The notes under the pieces were generated by a model. It was not told the origin of the DNA and searched no databases. It saw nothing but the letters and a program-made list of their open reading frames with translations. The translations under genes were made by a program, and so were the position numbers. 64,000 bases of DNA from Rutpela maculata (taxonomy: Eukaryota; Arthropoda; Insecta; Coleoptera; Cerambycidae), in assembly GCA_936432065.2 (NCBI GenBank), contig OW386293.2:97423795-97487794 (forward strand). The letters are read 5' to 3'. The number at the start of each line of letters is the position of its first letter. The stretch's first letter is position 1. This document shows, one piece after another, positions 21,575 through 32,691 of the stretch.

Positions 21575-22560
21575 TTACTACAAATGTAATAAGAAATGAA
21601 AAGGCAGCGTATCTATTACACCACCAAAACAAATCTCGTAGCAAAGACCTTTGGAAGGCTATTCGTAATTTAAATATAAAAAAATAAGCAATTTAACTTA
21701 ATTCATTAGCATTTGCGTAGGTGCTTTGACGTAAATAACTGTTTTTCTTCCGTTAAATTACTGTCCCGAAAGCTACAACTGGTATTTAACAAACAAATAT
21801 AGTAACAATTTGTTTTTCGGTTATAAACTGACACAGCGAATAAAATACAAACTATTAGACAAAATTTAAAATCAAATGCTTATCTTAGTGATGGTATTTA
21901 TGCCACTATGATTTAATTGTGTATGATTTGTAAACATTACAAACATCATAAATTATGCATTAGTTAATTAATCCTATTCCGAGAAAAGCCTAATCCTGTA
22001 CAAATAATATTGTTTCTCCTTTACAATCTGGTTTTCAAAAAGGACATAGTCCGTTTGAGCAAACAATAGATAATATACTCCATTAGAACATGCACACATG
22101 GCTTTAACAATTTTTGGTTTTTCTAAAGTTTTCAACACGATAGACCATTGTTATGCTCTACTAACTTGTACATTATTTAAGTAATCACTTCAATCAATGA
22201 CCATCAAACAGTGCTATTCTATTACTTGTTCGATTACCTCAGGTGTCTCATAAGGGTCTATCTTGGAGCCTATTCTTTTACTGATTTACATAGCAGATAT
22301 ATGTAACTCATGTACAATGATATGCAGACGATTCGCAGCAGTAACACTCTTTCGAAGCTAAAGATGTAGGAAATATCTGTGTTAAACTCATTAAAAATGT
22401 ATTAAAAAAATAATAATTTAAAACTAAATCCTGACAAATGTGCTTTTATACTTTTTTCTAGATAAAATTAGATTTACCCCAAATTGAAAAAAAAATGTGT
22501 GAATCACTAGTCCTACCATTACTTAATTCCGATTTTATATAGTTTATTATTCCTGTTTGA
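21575..22560 (+). pseudogene. Decayed LINE (Jockey/CR1-like) reverse transcriptase relic
   Basis: Blocks in changing frames: NEKAAYLLHHQNKSRSKDLW followed by AIRNLN (21590-21680; the linker before RT), LQSGFQKGHSPFEQTIDNIL (22025-22085; the Q.GFR.G.S block), a GVS.GSILEP.LLLIYIADI block (22240-22305; replacing GVPQGSILGP) and YADDSQ (22320-22340, the catalytic box, retained). Then a KT..NP.KC-like block. Stops and shifts are frequent; nothing is translatable as one protein. The order of blocks is right and the spacing somewhat shortened. Confidence 0.7.
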
Positions 22561-23460
22561 ATAAACTAACACAGTATGGACAAAGTTGTTGTAGATTTGT
22601 ATACAAAATCAAAAAGTAAGAAAGTGTCATCAGAAATACACCAGCTAAGTTTGTATTAATATCATTTATCAGTTTCTGTAAATCTTATTAACCTCATCCC
22701 CTTCTTATCTTCCTGATGAACTAATTTGTAGGCATGAATTGCACGTTGCAAATTTAAGATTAACATATTTACTACCTCTTCATCAATATCGACGCCCTTT
22801 TTCTTACATCTTTGTGTTAATCCACAATAATATCAATATAGTCCAGACAACAGAGTAGCGAAACCTACAAAAACTTGCAAACTGAATATTTTTTTCTTTT
22901 TTAAATGAGTTCGTGAAAGTGTATCGAATAAAATTCTGAAAAGTTTACATTCCGCTCGGATGCAGAACATAAAAAAAGTGGAAAAACATTTTGTTTTCGT
23001 CCATTTTTTCAAAATGTTGAAATGAAGTCAAGGTAGGAAGAAATAAAAAATACAAGTAGATAGCCAACGTGTTTCTCAACAAAAAATGTCCTAATAAAAT
23101 TTATCGCTAAGGCCACGGTATTCCTGGAAAAAAATAGTGAAGTAACTTTGTCACTCTGCGCGGCCAAGCGCACGGTTAAATGCATATATCGAACCTCTAA
23201 AAATTCTTAGCAGTTCTAACAAATAAAATAAAGCTTTTTTTCTTTCTGATTACATATTTTTAACATTTTTCTTAGTGAATAGGAGAATAAATAGTGAGTA
23301 TAGAGGGAAAATATATAATTATGAACGTATACACAGATACCACACATACCCGCTGAATGAATCGCTCGCATGAATTTTTACGTGTCCTTACTGTATTGTA
23401 TTTATTACAGGTACACTTATTCACATTTCAGCTATATCCAATGGATTCTTTATACATTTG
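22561..23460. other. No recognisable gene
   Basis: AT-rich, no repeat family or domain recognised. Confidence 0.5.
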
Positions 23461-23775
23461 TTAATATATTAGAAAAGTCCTAGAATTTATATTCAAAACA
23501 ATCAAAGATATTTTCATAGTTATAAGGATAAGATCGTGAAAATGGCAATTCCTTATCATGATCTGATTGATCATATTTTCAAAAAAATGCATGTTGATGG
23601 CTGCAACACCAGCACACATTTTATTATAAAGATTGACCATGTCTTCTATTGGTTCTTTATAAACCTTATTTTTTAAGTAACTCCACAAATAAAAATCCAA
23701 CGGAATAATATCAGGAGATCTAGATGGCCACCTGAGTACTCCATCTGTACCAATTCATCTTCCTAGATATGTTTG
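23461..23775 (-). pseudogene. Mariner/Tc1-like transposase C-terminal fragment (DUF4817/DDE_3 group)
   Basis: From about 23770 down: IGTDGVLRWPSRSPDIIPLD, then FYLWSYLKNKVYKEPIEDM. This is the WP.RSPD..PLDF.LW.YLK..VY motif that includes the second half of the DDE domain, with the Asp of PLD in the third catalytic position. Sequence upstream carries a stop (LGR*) and then loses similarity; downstream the usual ...R...C....G.HFEHL end is not recognisable. About 75 residues remain. It belongs to the same broad group as the better preserved copy at 34911-35893. Confidence 0.75.
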
Positions 23776-23779
23776 GTAA

Positions 23780-25670
23780 AATAACTTATAACATTATTGC
23801 TAGTATATGAGCCACCACAAAGCCACTACAAAGTAAAGATACATCGTTTCGTAAGGGTTATCAGTTGCGATTGCCATTTAAATTTTCAGCAGGATACAAA
23901 AATAAAATGCACAGCACATGACGAAACTGTTTCCAGGGTATTCTGAAGGCACCTACGATTATTAGATTCTATTTCTGAAGTAATGATATAATTTGTATTT
24001 AATTAATATCTTCCTTATCGCTAAGTTTACTATGGGTATGCTTAAATTGGTTACATTTGAAAAATTCTCAGTTTCTCCAATATTTCGTCTCATTTAAAAA
24101 TCAAAAGTAAGTAATTTTTGGTTTAACAGGAAGTTACAAAAAACCAAAAAAAATGTTTCATCATAGTTTCCAAGGTCTACCGTCTAAAATTTCATTTAAA
24201 AAAGTTATAGCGATTTTAGTTTTCCAAAATTACAACATTTAAACTAAAATATCCTGAGAAAGGTTGGAATTTCTAAAAAACATAAAGCTGAATTTTATTA
24301 AAAATAAAAGCTCTTTGACATACCCTGCATTTTATAATTCCGGTCATCGAAATATTTCTTTATAGTACAGCGCCATCTACATCTTAAAATGTTAGGTAAC
24401 GATTTGTATTCAAAACCGAGGCTATTTTTACATTCTGGCGATTGATTTTTACAGAATTCAAATATCTATTAATTTCCAAAATATCTTGAATTTGAATTTT
24501 TATTGGTCCTGTATACTATAAAATTTGAAATAGATCATTTCCTTTTTTTTTATCTTGCGCTGTTATCATAAAATATATTTAAAAATTTCATTAGAACATT
24601 TGGGTACAAATTAACTTTGCTATAACTTACGTATTCAAATTTTTATTATGAATAAGAAAATATAGTTGATGGTGGCCCTGAAGAGACGAAACGGCCGTAA
24701 GTTATAACAATGCTGACTTATAAGAAAATATTCTAATTAAATTATTTTGATATTTTTTTCCACCTGACCGATTTTGTTATGGTTTGCGAGATGGTGCAAT
24801 ACTGCTCAGTATTAAAAGTAGCCACCCTGTATACATATATACACAGAGAGATATTTTTAAAGAGCCACATTTGATGACCTCCCAAATTTTCGATTTTGGA
24901 GCAATCTCAGTAACTTCCCCATGTTTATAGGTGGAGATATTAAAACGTTACATATATGTTAAAAATGGTGAAAACCCCATTACATTTCTGGGCCACCAAC
25001 CACAACAATACCATAATTCCATCAACAAATCCGATTAAGTAAATTTCACAAATATGAATGGCGTGGTACACGAGAGCGCATATAAAAACAATTGAAAGTG
25101 CATGCTCGTTATAGAATTAAATTTTCTTTTCACAGTTGTGTGAACAAAAGGAATTCTGTGTTGGAGAAATGCACTTTAATCATTTTTCTTTCTTTCAGCC
25201 GATATTAATAATAATAGACTAATAGTAGATATAAACATAAACATATGCAGTTGTTAATTAAAATCGAATGCAAATACTACGAGAATGAGGTCAGATGCTT
25301 ACCATTCTTACATAGGTGTGCATATAGTATATCTTGGGGGACTCGGGATTTATCTAAACTATCAAATTATAATGTACCTTAAGTTTTAGTTTTATCAATT
25401 TTAACCTTTTCTCCTCACGTCATCCACATTGAGGAAAAATTAATATAAAACCAATAATAAAAAAATAAATTATGTGCAATGTTCGCCATAATGTTTGCAC
25501 CATGTGGGAAAGTATCCAGCAAACATTTTCCTAAAAATTAGCTAGAACTCGACTTAGTAAAAGACGAATTTATTTATTAAGGTACTTAATTATGGTGTAA
25601 AATTGTCTGGAAACATGCACCATTTTGGCTTTCATTTAGGTGCTCCAAATGAATGTATTAATTTGAAATA
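23780..25670. other. No recognisable gene; one mariner-type terminus
   Basis: CACCCTGTATA at 24824-24834 looks like the right end of a Tc1/mariner-type element (TACAGGGTGGCTAC on the minus strand) and resembles the ends of the 59455-60772 element; its left end was not found. A CTGAAGA..GAAAC pattern at 24678-24691 lacks a stem. No coding signal. Confidence 0.45.
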
Positions 25671-25676
25671 TGTATA

Positions 25677-27026
25677 ATCCAGGCGTTTTAGTTGTGAAAT
25701 TGACCTCTGTGCTAAATTCGCGCCATACGAAAAAATTTTTTTATTGTAGTTATTTGGAAGTCTTGAATAACACTTGTCATGATACACCTGGAGGATTTCT
25801 GTGTTTATTTGGACGTCTTGAATCACACGTGGTAGTTACGCCAAGATACACCTGGAGGATTTCTTGAAAATCGCGACGGAAGGTCGCAGAAACCGCGGAT
25901 TCGCGATTAACTCAGTTTTTATGGCTAAAACGGGAACAACACCTAAATGTTGTACATCTGTAAATTTTCTACCTTAAAGACCCTATACATTTTTTTCGTA
26001 CGCTTAACCGTTTTGGAGATATGACGCGCACTAAGTTAAAAATGCATTTAGTTCCGCCAACATCTTCAGCAGCATTTGTGTAGAGTGTATTATTAAGTTC
26101 AAACTGGTTGGGAAAAGACATCGATCCTGAGCAGCGGGGCTGGATTAGAAAGAATGATAGTTTGCAGCCAGTACCAACGCAGTTACCACCAGCACCAGAT
26201 GTATTGTTGAATTCAAGTTTTTACAACTGTACGAAGGGTTGTGCAGGAAAATGTATCTGTAGGAAAGTAGGACTGAATTGTTCAACAGCTTGTTGCCATT
26301 GCCACGGTCACTCCTGCTTGAATACCGCACCTACAATTGCTATGAATGACAAAGTGGACGACGTAGAATCTTATCAGAATGAAAGTAATGACAACGATTT
26401 TCACTGGACGATAACGTTTCAGATACCGAAGGAGTCGGAAATATTGACTAATGTAAGATCCAGCATGGATTAGGCCTCCTGGAGAACCATGTAAAAAAAA
26501 AGCACACCGAGCATTCTACCTCCATGGTGGTGCGGAAACGAATGCATTTTTTGACTTATTCATTGTAAATAAATGTAAATAAAATCTATAAGACATTCTG
26601 GTAGAGAATAAAGATCACCAAGCTCTAAAACAGCAATATTTAATTTTCATTCTGAGACATAGAAAGCAAGATAATTGCGAAATATGTGGTGCGAAAGAGG
26701 TTTGGTGGAACTAAATGCATTTTTCACTTAGCCCGCGTCATAACTCCAAAACGGTTAGGCGTAGGAAAAAAATATATAGCACCTTTAGGGTAGATAATTT
26801 ACAGATGTACAACTTTTATAATAAGTGTTGTTCCCATTTGAGCCACAAAAACTGAATTAATCGCGAATATGCTGTTTCCGTGACCTCCCGACGCGATTTT
26901 CAAGAAATCCTCCAGGTGTATCTTGGCGTAACTACCACGTGTGATTCAAGACGTCCAAATAAACACAATAAAGAAAAAATTTTTCGTATGGCACGAATTT
27001 GGCAGCAAAAGTCTAAATCGCCTGGA
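25677..27026. mobile_element. 1.35 kb inverted-repeat element around a CXC-domain gene fragment
   Basis: Left arm about 25677-26060 and right arm about 26690-27026 are inverted copies with ~85% identity by eye, both starting at CCAGGCG. Landmarks: CACCTGGAGGATTTCTTGAA at 25848 with its complement at 26899; AACCGTTTTGGAGATATGAC at 26008 with its complement at 26730. In the left arm a ~55 bp block (TATTTGG..GTCTTGAAT...ACACCTGGAGGATTTCT) occurs twice in tandem; in the right arm once. The loop carries the CXC-domain fragment. No transposase and no certain target duplication. Confidence 0.7.
26108..26473 (+). pseudogene. CXC (tesmin/TSO1-like CRC) domain protein, C-terminal fragment
   Basis: The 121-codon frame opens GKDIDPEQRGWIRKNDSLQP, then a TQLPPAPDVLLNS linker, then a Cys-rich segment with CTKGCAGKCICRKVGLNCST followed by ACCHCHGHSC (about residues 41-70). 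The C-x4-C-x3-C-x-C-x6-C-x3-C-x2-C-x4-C type spacing is that of a CXC/CRC motif, which binds zinc and in tesmin/LIN54-type proteins binds DNA. An acidic, Asn/Asp-rich tail follows, ending in a stop. I recall the same layout (PEQ.GW ... LPPAPE.LL ... CXC) at the C-terminus of uncharacterised multi-copy insect proteins. It is probably the 3' end of such a gene carried by the surrounding inverted-repeat element. The start ATG is within the fragment and unlikely to be the true start. All Cys needed for one CXC unit seem present. Confidence 0.6.
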
Positions 27027-27029
27027 GTA

Positions 27030-28800
27030 GTAATATATTGTAGCAAAATGGAAAATAAGTGAAATGAAAATGAATAAAATTGAATAATTTATCTCTTATA
27101 TTATTTGGCGCTAAAGAAATTTTAATGAGAAACAAATTATAAAAAAAATATACCAAGAATTACTTCGCCGGTAAATTTCCATTAAGTCCGAAATATGTAG
27201 TACAATTAGATAATATCTACCTTTCTGGCATATTGGCATATGAAAATCGTTCTAATGGTAAAATAGCTTATTAGATGGATTTTGTTTGAAATCCTACGTA
27301 ATTTGTACCTACATAGCAATCTATTCGGTCACTTTTATTATGATCCTTTTAATTAATATTAAATGAACAACGGTGCTGAATTCTACCTAGATTCTCTGCC
27401 TGACTTCAACCATTTAATGAATTATCCTTTGAAGATGAATTTTCAAAGCGCAAGAAGCTACATTTTCTTTCGACAATTGGAGTATGATTCCAAACTGAAA
27501 TTTTCAAAATGAACTTGTATGAAAAAGAACTTATGAAACTGTCAAAAAAATACATAATTATACTTGTAACGTCACTTTCAGCAAGTATATCATACTTTTC
27601 GCTAACACTATTATTATATATTTTTTACTTGATAATAGGATATTTAAAAGGTGCATTGTTACTTTTCGAAGTGCAGATGCTAATATGCACGAAAATATTT
27701 CTGACGAATTAGTTTAATAAGCAGTAATAGCAGATATTTTGCATTTTGCATTTTTATTTTTGTTACGTATGACATTCATACATTTTTATCTTTACTGTAA
27801 ATTCAGTTCAGTTTTGTATGTGACTGTTAACAATGTTCCTATTATAGATAAAAATACCAAGTAAGTATAAAATTCTTCTTTTTTTTCCACTTGGAATCAT
27901 TTGCCATTTGCACACACTCTCGTAGATTCTACCTAAAACTAGTCAACTCGATGTGGAACTGACGTCGAAGAGATGTCGAATTGAAGTCAAATTTACCTAA
28001 ACAGGTATTAATAACTATACAGTCTGTGCAACTATAAGAAAAATGTATGGCTAATTTTACCTATCATGGTCATTATAACTAAATTTCGACTTTCGTCTTC
28101 TTATCCACCATGTCAATTCCGTGTAGCATCGACAAACTTTATGTAAATATGGTTAGCTCGAATTTTGCGACTAAAATTATGCGTAATTCAGGTAATCCCG
28201 ACGCGACGTTAAACTGAATTAAAACGTTTTCTGGGATTGATTTTCAGAAAAAGTGTATTCTTATTAAAAGTCCACCTAAAATTTCAAACGAAAAAGTAGC
28301 TACTCAAATTGAAGTTAATTCAGATGTTTACGTCGGAAAATTAAATGATTTAAAATTCGCTCAAAATAAAACCACCCTTATTTGCAAAATATCAAAAATT
28401 GTTATTTGAAGAAGTTATTTATAATGAAAAGTTATATTCAAATGCTGGATCCAAAAAATAAAGTGTTTCACCATTTTGACGCATAATAGGTCCCTTGCAT
28501 GTGCCGTATATTTTAAATTAATTTATATATAGTAATATAGTGTCACTAGACATTAGCAATTATCAAATCTGTTTTCATTATTTCTAACAGGAAAGTATTT
28601 AAATCACCGACTAATATCTGGGAAGGGGCAAATCTGAGGAAACACTCATACTGGATTTGACGTCATCTATCACTATATCTCTGCGCCAACAATGATTCGG
28701 ACATATAATTCGCGCACCGTTTGCGGTAATTTCCTAAAATTATTTAGTTGTATTCGGTCTGTGACATTAAATTATAGTGTGTATTTAAGTGTACCATACT
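27030..28800. other. No recognisable gene
   Basis: AT-rich. A 67-codon frame at 27509-27712 encodes a hydrophobic segment of about 40 residues that could span a membrane twice, but it has no similarity I recognise and is probably chance. Confidence 0.45.
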
Positions 28801-28801
28801 A

Positions 28802-29189
28802 AGGGCCTGTTTTATAGGTACAGTTTAAACCTAAGTTTAACTAGAAGATTCTGTTGAGGTCCAAAATAAAAGTAATTAGCGTGTTTAGCAAAGTGTATAT
28901 TAGGCACATTCATCAAATAGGAAATTATTAATTGAATTTGAATAAAGGTTTTGTGGTATTGATAGTGAGTATTGAGTTATTATCGATAGTTATCGAATGA
29001 TTTTTGTAGTAAAAAAGCTGCTGTGAGAAGCGTCTTTTTGAGTTCTTGTTAAAAGGTTCTTGTTTATTTCCTGTTTGATAAGTGTGCTTAATATACACTT
29101 TGCTAAACACGCTATTTACTTTTATTTCGGACCTCAACAGAATCTTCTAGTTAAACTTAGGTTTAAACTGTACCTATAAAACCGGCCCT
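28802..29189. mobile_element. 388 bp MITE with ~120 bp terminal inverted repeats
   Basis: Left arm 28802-28925 and right arm 29066-29189 are inverted copies with about 92% identity by eye. They begin AGGGCCTGTTTTATAGGTAC and AGGGCCGGTTTTATAGGTAC, and share CTAAGTTTAACTAGAAGATT and GTTTAGCAAAGTGTATATTA. The centre (140 bp) is AT-rich and holds ATTATCGATAGTTATCGAAT. No coding capacity. No clear target duplication (TACTA left, GAAAA right). Superfamily unassigned. Confidence 0.85.
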
Positions 29190-30785
29190 GAAAAGGGTTT
29201 AAATTGTTTTAAACATGACGAAAAAGGGTTATTTCAAAGGTCAATCGGATAATTTAAGCTGTACGCCTGTCGGGTGTATGCCATATGCTACTGCGTCACA
29301 AAAATATTCATAAATAAAAGACTATAAGTCCTAGATGAATTTTTTTTTCAAAAACTTCTCCTGTATCTTGGCTTCAATCACCTCGCTGCATGTAGGTACA
29401 TGAAAATTTTCAAAAATAAAAAAGTTTGTCGCTGAGTCAAAATATGAGTACATTTTTAGCGAAGTAATAGTCGAGTAATAAGTTCATTGTTGTTTAAATA
29501 AAATAATAAACAATTATCGACAGAAACAAAAAGACCATTGGAAGCTCTTATTTGTGTACTTGAATTTAGAAGAAAATTCAGATCGATAGCTCAATTAGAT
29601 TTGAAGATATGGCAGTGTAAATGTTAAAAAACACGATTCTTATAATCAATCAGTTTCTCAAGTTTTTTCGAAATAAAAAATATCTGTACTACAAAAAATA
29701 TCGTAAATAGCCATTTCATATGTAAAATTGTTCACTTTATAAAATCTATAAGGTCTGGTCTGGTTCTAGGCTGATTTTTTTCTCGAAAACGGGGAGACTT
29801 TTATGGTCTATTTCGCTCCACTATCAAGTTATTACAAGGGCAATGTCCATGAATGGAATCAATTTAAAAAGTGAGCTAGTGTTGTGGCGTCTCCTGTTAC
29901 ATGACGTTACGCGTTGTTTGCGCGCCTAACGGATTTATTCAAACTTTAATGTTGAATACCGTCTGTAAAAGAAAAATAAGAAAAAATCCTTTACACACTG
30001 TGTTTTGTATTAAGCAAAGATTCTAAAAGTGTTAAAATTATATTTTGTTTTTAAATATTATTTTGTTACTAGACATTTCCTCAAAATAAAAATTTCAACT
30101 TAAATAGGTAATGTATTACAGTCCACTGATGAATTTTTAGCCATTTTTTCACCAAATAAATATTTTAGAAAAAATGCTGCATTGGTGCAAAGTTGCTTTA
30201 GAAAATTTTTAACACAAATCTTTTAGAAAAAATGTCTCTTTACCTTTTATCAAGAATCATTTTTTTTTTAAAGGCAATAATAACAGAATTTCGCATATAA
30301 TGCAGTATCTTTTAATTTTACATAAAAAGATACCCTTGTTTAAAGTCTATGAAGTTGTTTGACATTAAAGTCATATTCAATGACTAAGAAACAATGACTA
30401 TTTTTTTAAATTTCCATAGACAAACAAATTAAATATTTAATGTCTCTCTCTATCTCTCTCTTTCTCGCTTTGGAACTACCTGTTTACTAAATTTCATGAA
30501 GCCCGAGAGCAACTATTGCTTATTGCATATTACTTGTGAATTTTGCCATCTTTGTCTTTGTCCAATCTGATATTCGCAATTGCCGATATTGTCCACAAGG
30601 GTTTCAACGAATACCATTTTGTTTCTTACCTGAAAATCACTTGTCCTTGACATGTCTGAGTGGTTTTCATTTGTTCTGTCTAAGATGATAATTTTCATTT
30701 AATTGTAATTTTCATCTAAACCGTACTCAAGCTTATTGGTTGAAGATTTACCAGAAGGTGTATGAGCTCATCCTTTCTTGCTACA
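29190..30785. other. No recognisable gene; CT-rich microsatellite
   Basis: AT-rich. A (CT)n-rich stretch lies at 30442-30470. Nothing else supported. Confidence 0.5.
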
Positions 30786-30789
30786 ACTA

Positions 30790-31015
30790 AGGTGCAAACT
30801 TCAAGTCAGAAATCTTAGTTTCGCCTACAGTTACTTCACCTTGCTAGTCCTCCAGTACAAGTCACATCACGTCGTCGTCATAGATGTTAAAATAGTTTGG
30901 TAACAAAACACAACCCTGTCTGATGCCTTTGCCGACTCTGCATTTGTCGAAGTTAGTGATGTTCACTTGTCAAAAACCTTACGGTAGTCTAGGATACAAA
31001 GTCCATAGACACTTA
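30790..31015 (-). pseudogene. LINE reverse transcriptase fragment (RQGC type)
   Basis: Read down from about 30965: KCRVGKGIRQGCVLLPNYFN and IYDDDV, then after a stop and shift GEVTVGETKISDLKFA. This is the V..GVRQGC.LSP.LFN.Y block that precedes the YADD catalytic box in a LINE group distinct from the GVPQG type seen elsewhere in the window. Only ~75 residues remain; the catalytic box itself is just lost (K-FA). Confidence 0.65.
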
Positions 31016-31604
31016 AGAGGGAGCAAGGCGATCAAATCAGAGGGGAGTAGGCGGCAATGAGTCAGTGTGAAGAGAGATCTTCGTAATAAACAAATTTTAG
31101 CTAAAAACTTTCTTCAATAGAAATGTGGTATTCATTTACTTACAAGAATATCTTTTTCTCAATTTAATAACATGAGCGAGTTCGCTAAAAAGTACTTTTT
31201 CTCAGTCAAGATTTTACAGTTCTTTTTAATAGAAGGTGCCACCTAAAGCACTACAATATGGCATTTGCATCAACATAACCTTAAATTTTAAGTTTTTCAA
31301 GTTTATTCTCATTTTTAATGTTTTCATACGCACTTTTAGCTTGGGGCCGTACTGGCTCCAAGCAAATATTCAAAAATTCACGTACATAATTTTTCAATAT
31401 CGTTGATTAATAAAAACAGACTGCTAATTACAGGTTAAATTTCCAACCTACAAATAGAGTATTTTCTTAGGACAAAGTATTTAGAACTTCATAAACATTA
31501 CACTGAACTAGATTTTAGTTGAAAATATGGGAACCAGGCAGAAATTTTAATAATAGCTGCGTAACACTTTTAAATCTTAAGAAACATATTTTTGAGGTTA
31601 GCTG
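31016..31604. other. No recognisable gene
   Basis: AT-rich sequence upstream of the candidate promoter; no repeat or domain recognised. Confidence 0.45.
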
Positions 31605-31740
31605 TGACGTCACATGCAGATGCCCTATAATAGCCACACAGTCTACCCTTCGCCCCATCCCACTTCAGTTTTAGCTTTACTGATGAAACTTTGTGACGGG
31701 CGTTGTCTCCTCTTAATATTACCTTGCTTTCTCGGTAAGT
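31605..31740 (+). promoter_or_regulatory. Candidate RNA polymerase II promoter with first exon and splice donor
   Basis: In order: a perfect CRE palindrome TGACGTCA (31605-31612), TATAATA (31626-31632), an arthropod-type initiator TTCAGTT (31664-31670; A at 31667 as start), an ATG at 31683 opening MKLCDGRCLLLILPCFL, and a strong 5' splice site CTCG/GTAAGT (31731-31740). The short peptide has a hydrophobic stretch like a signal peptide. TATA to initiator spacing is ~40 bp, longer than the usual ~30. A plausible 3' splice site (TTTTATTTTCAG) ends at 32379. No downstream exon is recognisable, so this is a hypothesis, not a gene call. Confidence 0.25.
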
Positions 31741-32578
31741 CGTCCTAAAATCAGTATGTATGTTTTCTAGTATCGCGTTTTTGTTGCCAAAAATGCTAAA
31801 GTCTGGATTGAAAAATATACAGCATTATTTTACTGGCGTTTTACTGGTGAAATCAATTTAATTTGATAATTTTTAGTAACTTTTTATTGAAGGCAGTTAA
31901 ATTTTCTTTAAAAATTTTTTGATCTAGATTTTTTATGAACATAAAATACATTTTTTTCCTATTCTTCGCTTTTACATACAGTAAATTATTTTAACCATTA
32001 CGTCTTGACGAATCTAGTGTTAGATGTATTTCCTAACATAAAAATTTTCCGCACGCTCGTGTACCTAATCTCAGTTAGCATAAGCCACCAAATGGTCTAG
32101 CAATAGACAGAGATTCTCAGAACGCTTCACTCCTTTCCCCGTTGAAGGTGATCACTAGGTGTACCCCCCCACCCCTAGACGACGCCATCCACGCTGTTTA
32201 CTCTCCTCGGCCAACCATTCGATCGTAACTAGGATTTCCCTTTCTCGACGGCTTCCTTATGCAGAAAAGTGAAAATGACGCAACTGGGATCCGAGATAGC
32301 CATGACCTGCTTGTTTCTTATTGCCGATTCGAAGCGACAACTCGCACTTCTTAGGTCGATTCGCTGTTTTATTTTCAGTACGAGGACTACGAGACTGCGA
32401 AACGTATTTATTTCCTAATATAGAGTTTCTAGGAAAATTTTCAAGTTAATGAGTTTAAAAAACCGCAAGTATTTGGGTTGGTGTATAGTGTATCCGCTGG
32501 AGGATAATTTTGCCATATTAGATACAGCCATTTAAAGAAGTCTGTTTATTTGTATATTTTTGGAAATATAATTTTTAA
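31741..32578. other. Unassigned region with a GC-richer, possibly exonic stretch at 32060-32420
   Basis: About 360 bases at 32060-32420 have higher GC and more even base use than the surroundings and end in a good acceptor site (…GTTTTATTTTCAG, 32367-32379). No frame shows a known domain. A run of C lies at 32165-32172. Confidence 0.3.
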
Positions 32579-32691
32579 CAGGGTGATAAAATGATTTTGG
32601 TATAAATTTACTTTGGCCAGTAAGTCCTTACTATTGATCGGATTTTGTTTTAAATTTTAGACACTTTATACACTTATCAGTTGATAGATTG

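Noticed and set aside
24678..24695. CTGAAGA followed by GAAAC, like a hammerhead core
   Set aside because: No stem II between the two strands and one mismatch in the invariant CTGATGA.
27509..27712. 67-codon hydrophobic open frame as a small membrane protein
   Set aside because: AT-rich codons such as TTA, ATA and TTT give hydrophobic residues by default; no start or splice context.
28802..29189. Assigning the clean MITE to hAT from its GGGCC ends
   Set aside because: No 8 bp target duplication is visible and the ends lack the usual CAG start, so I left the superfamily open.
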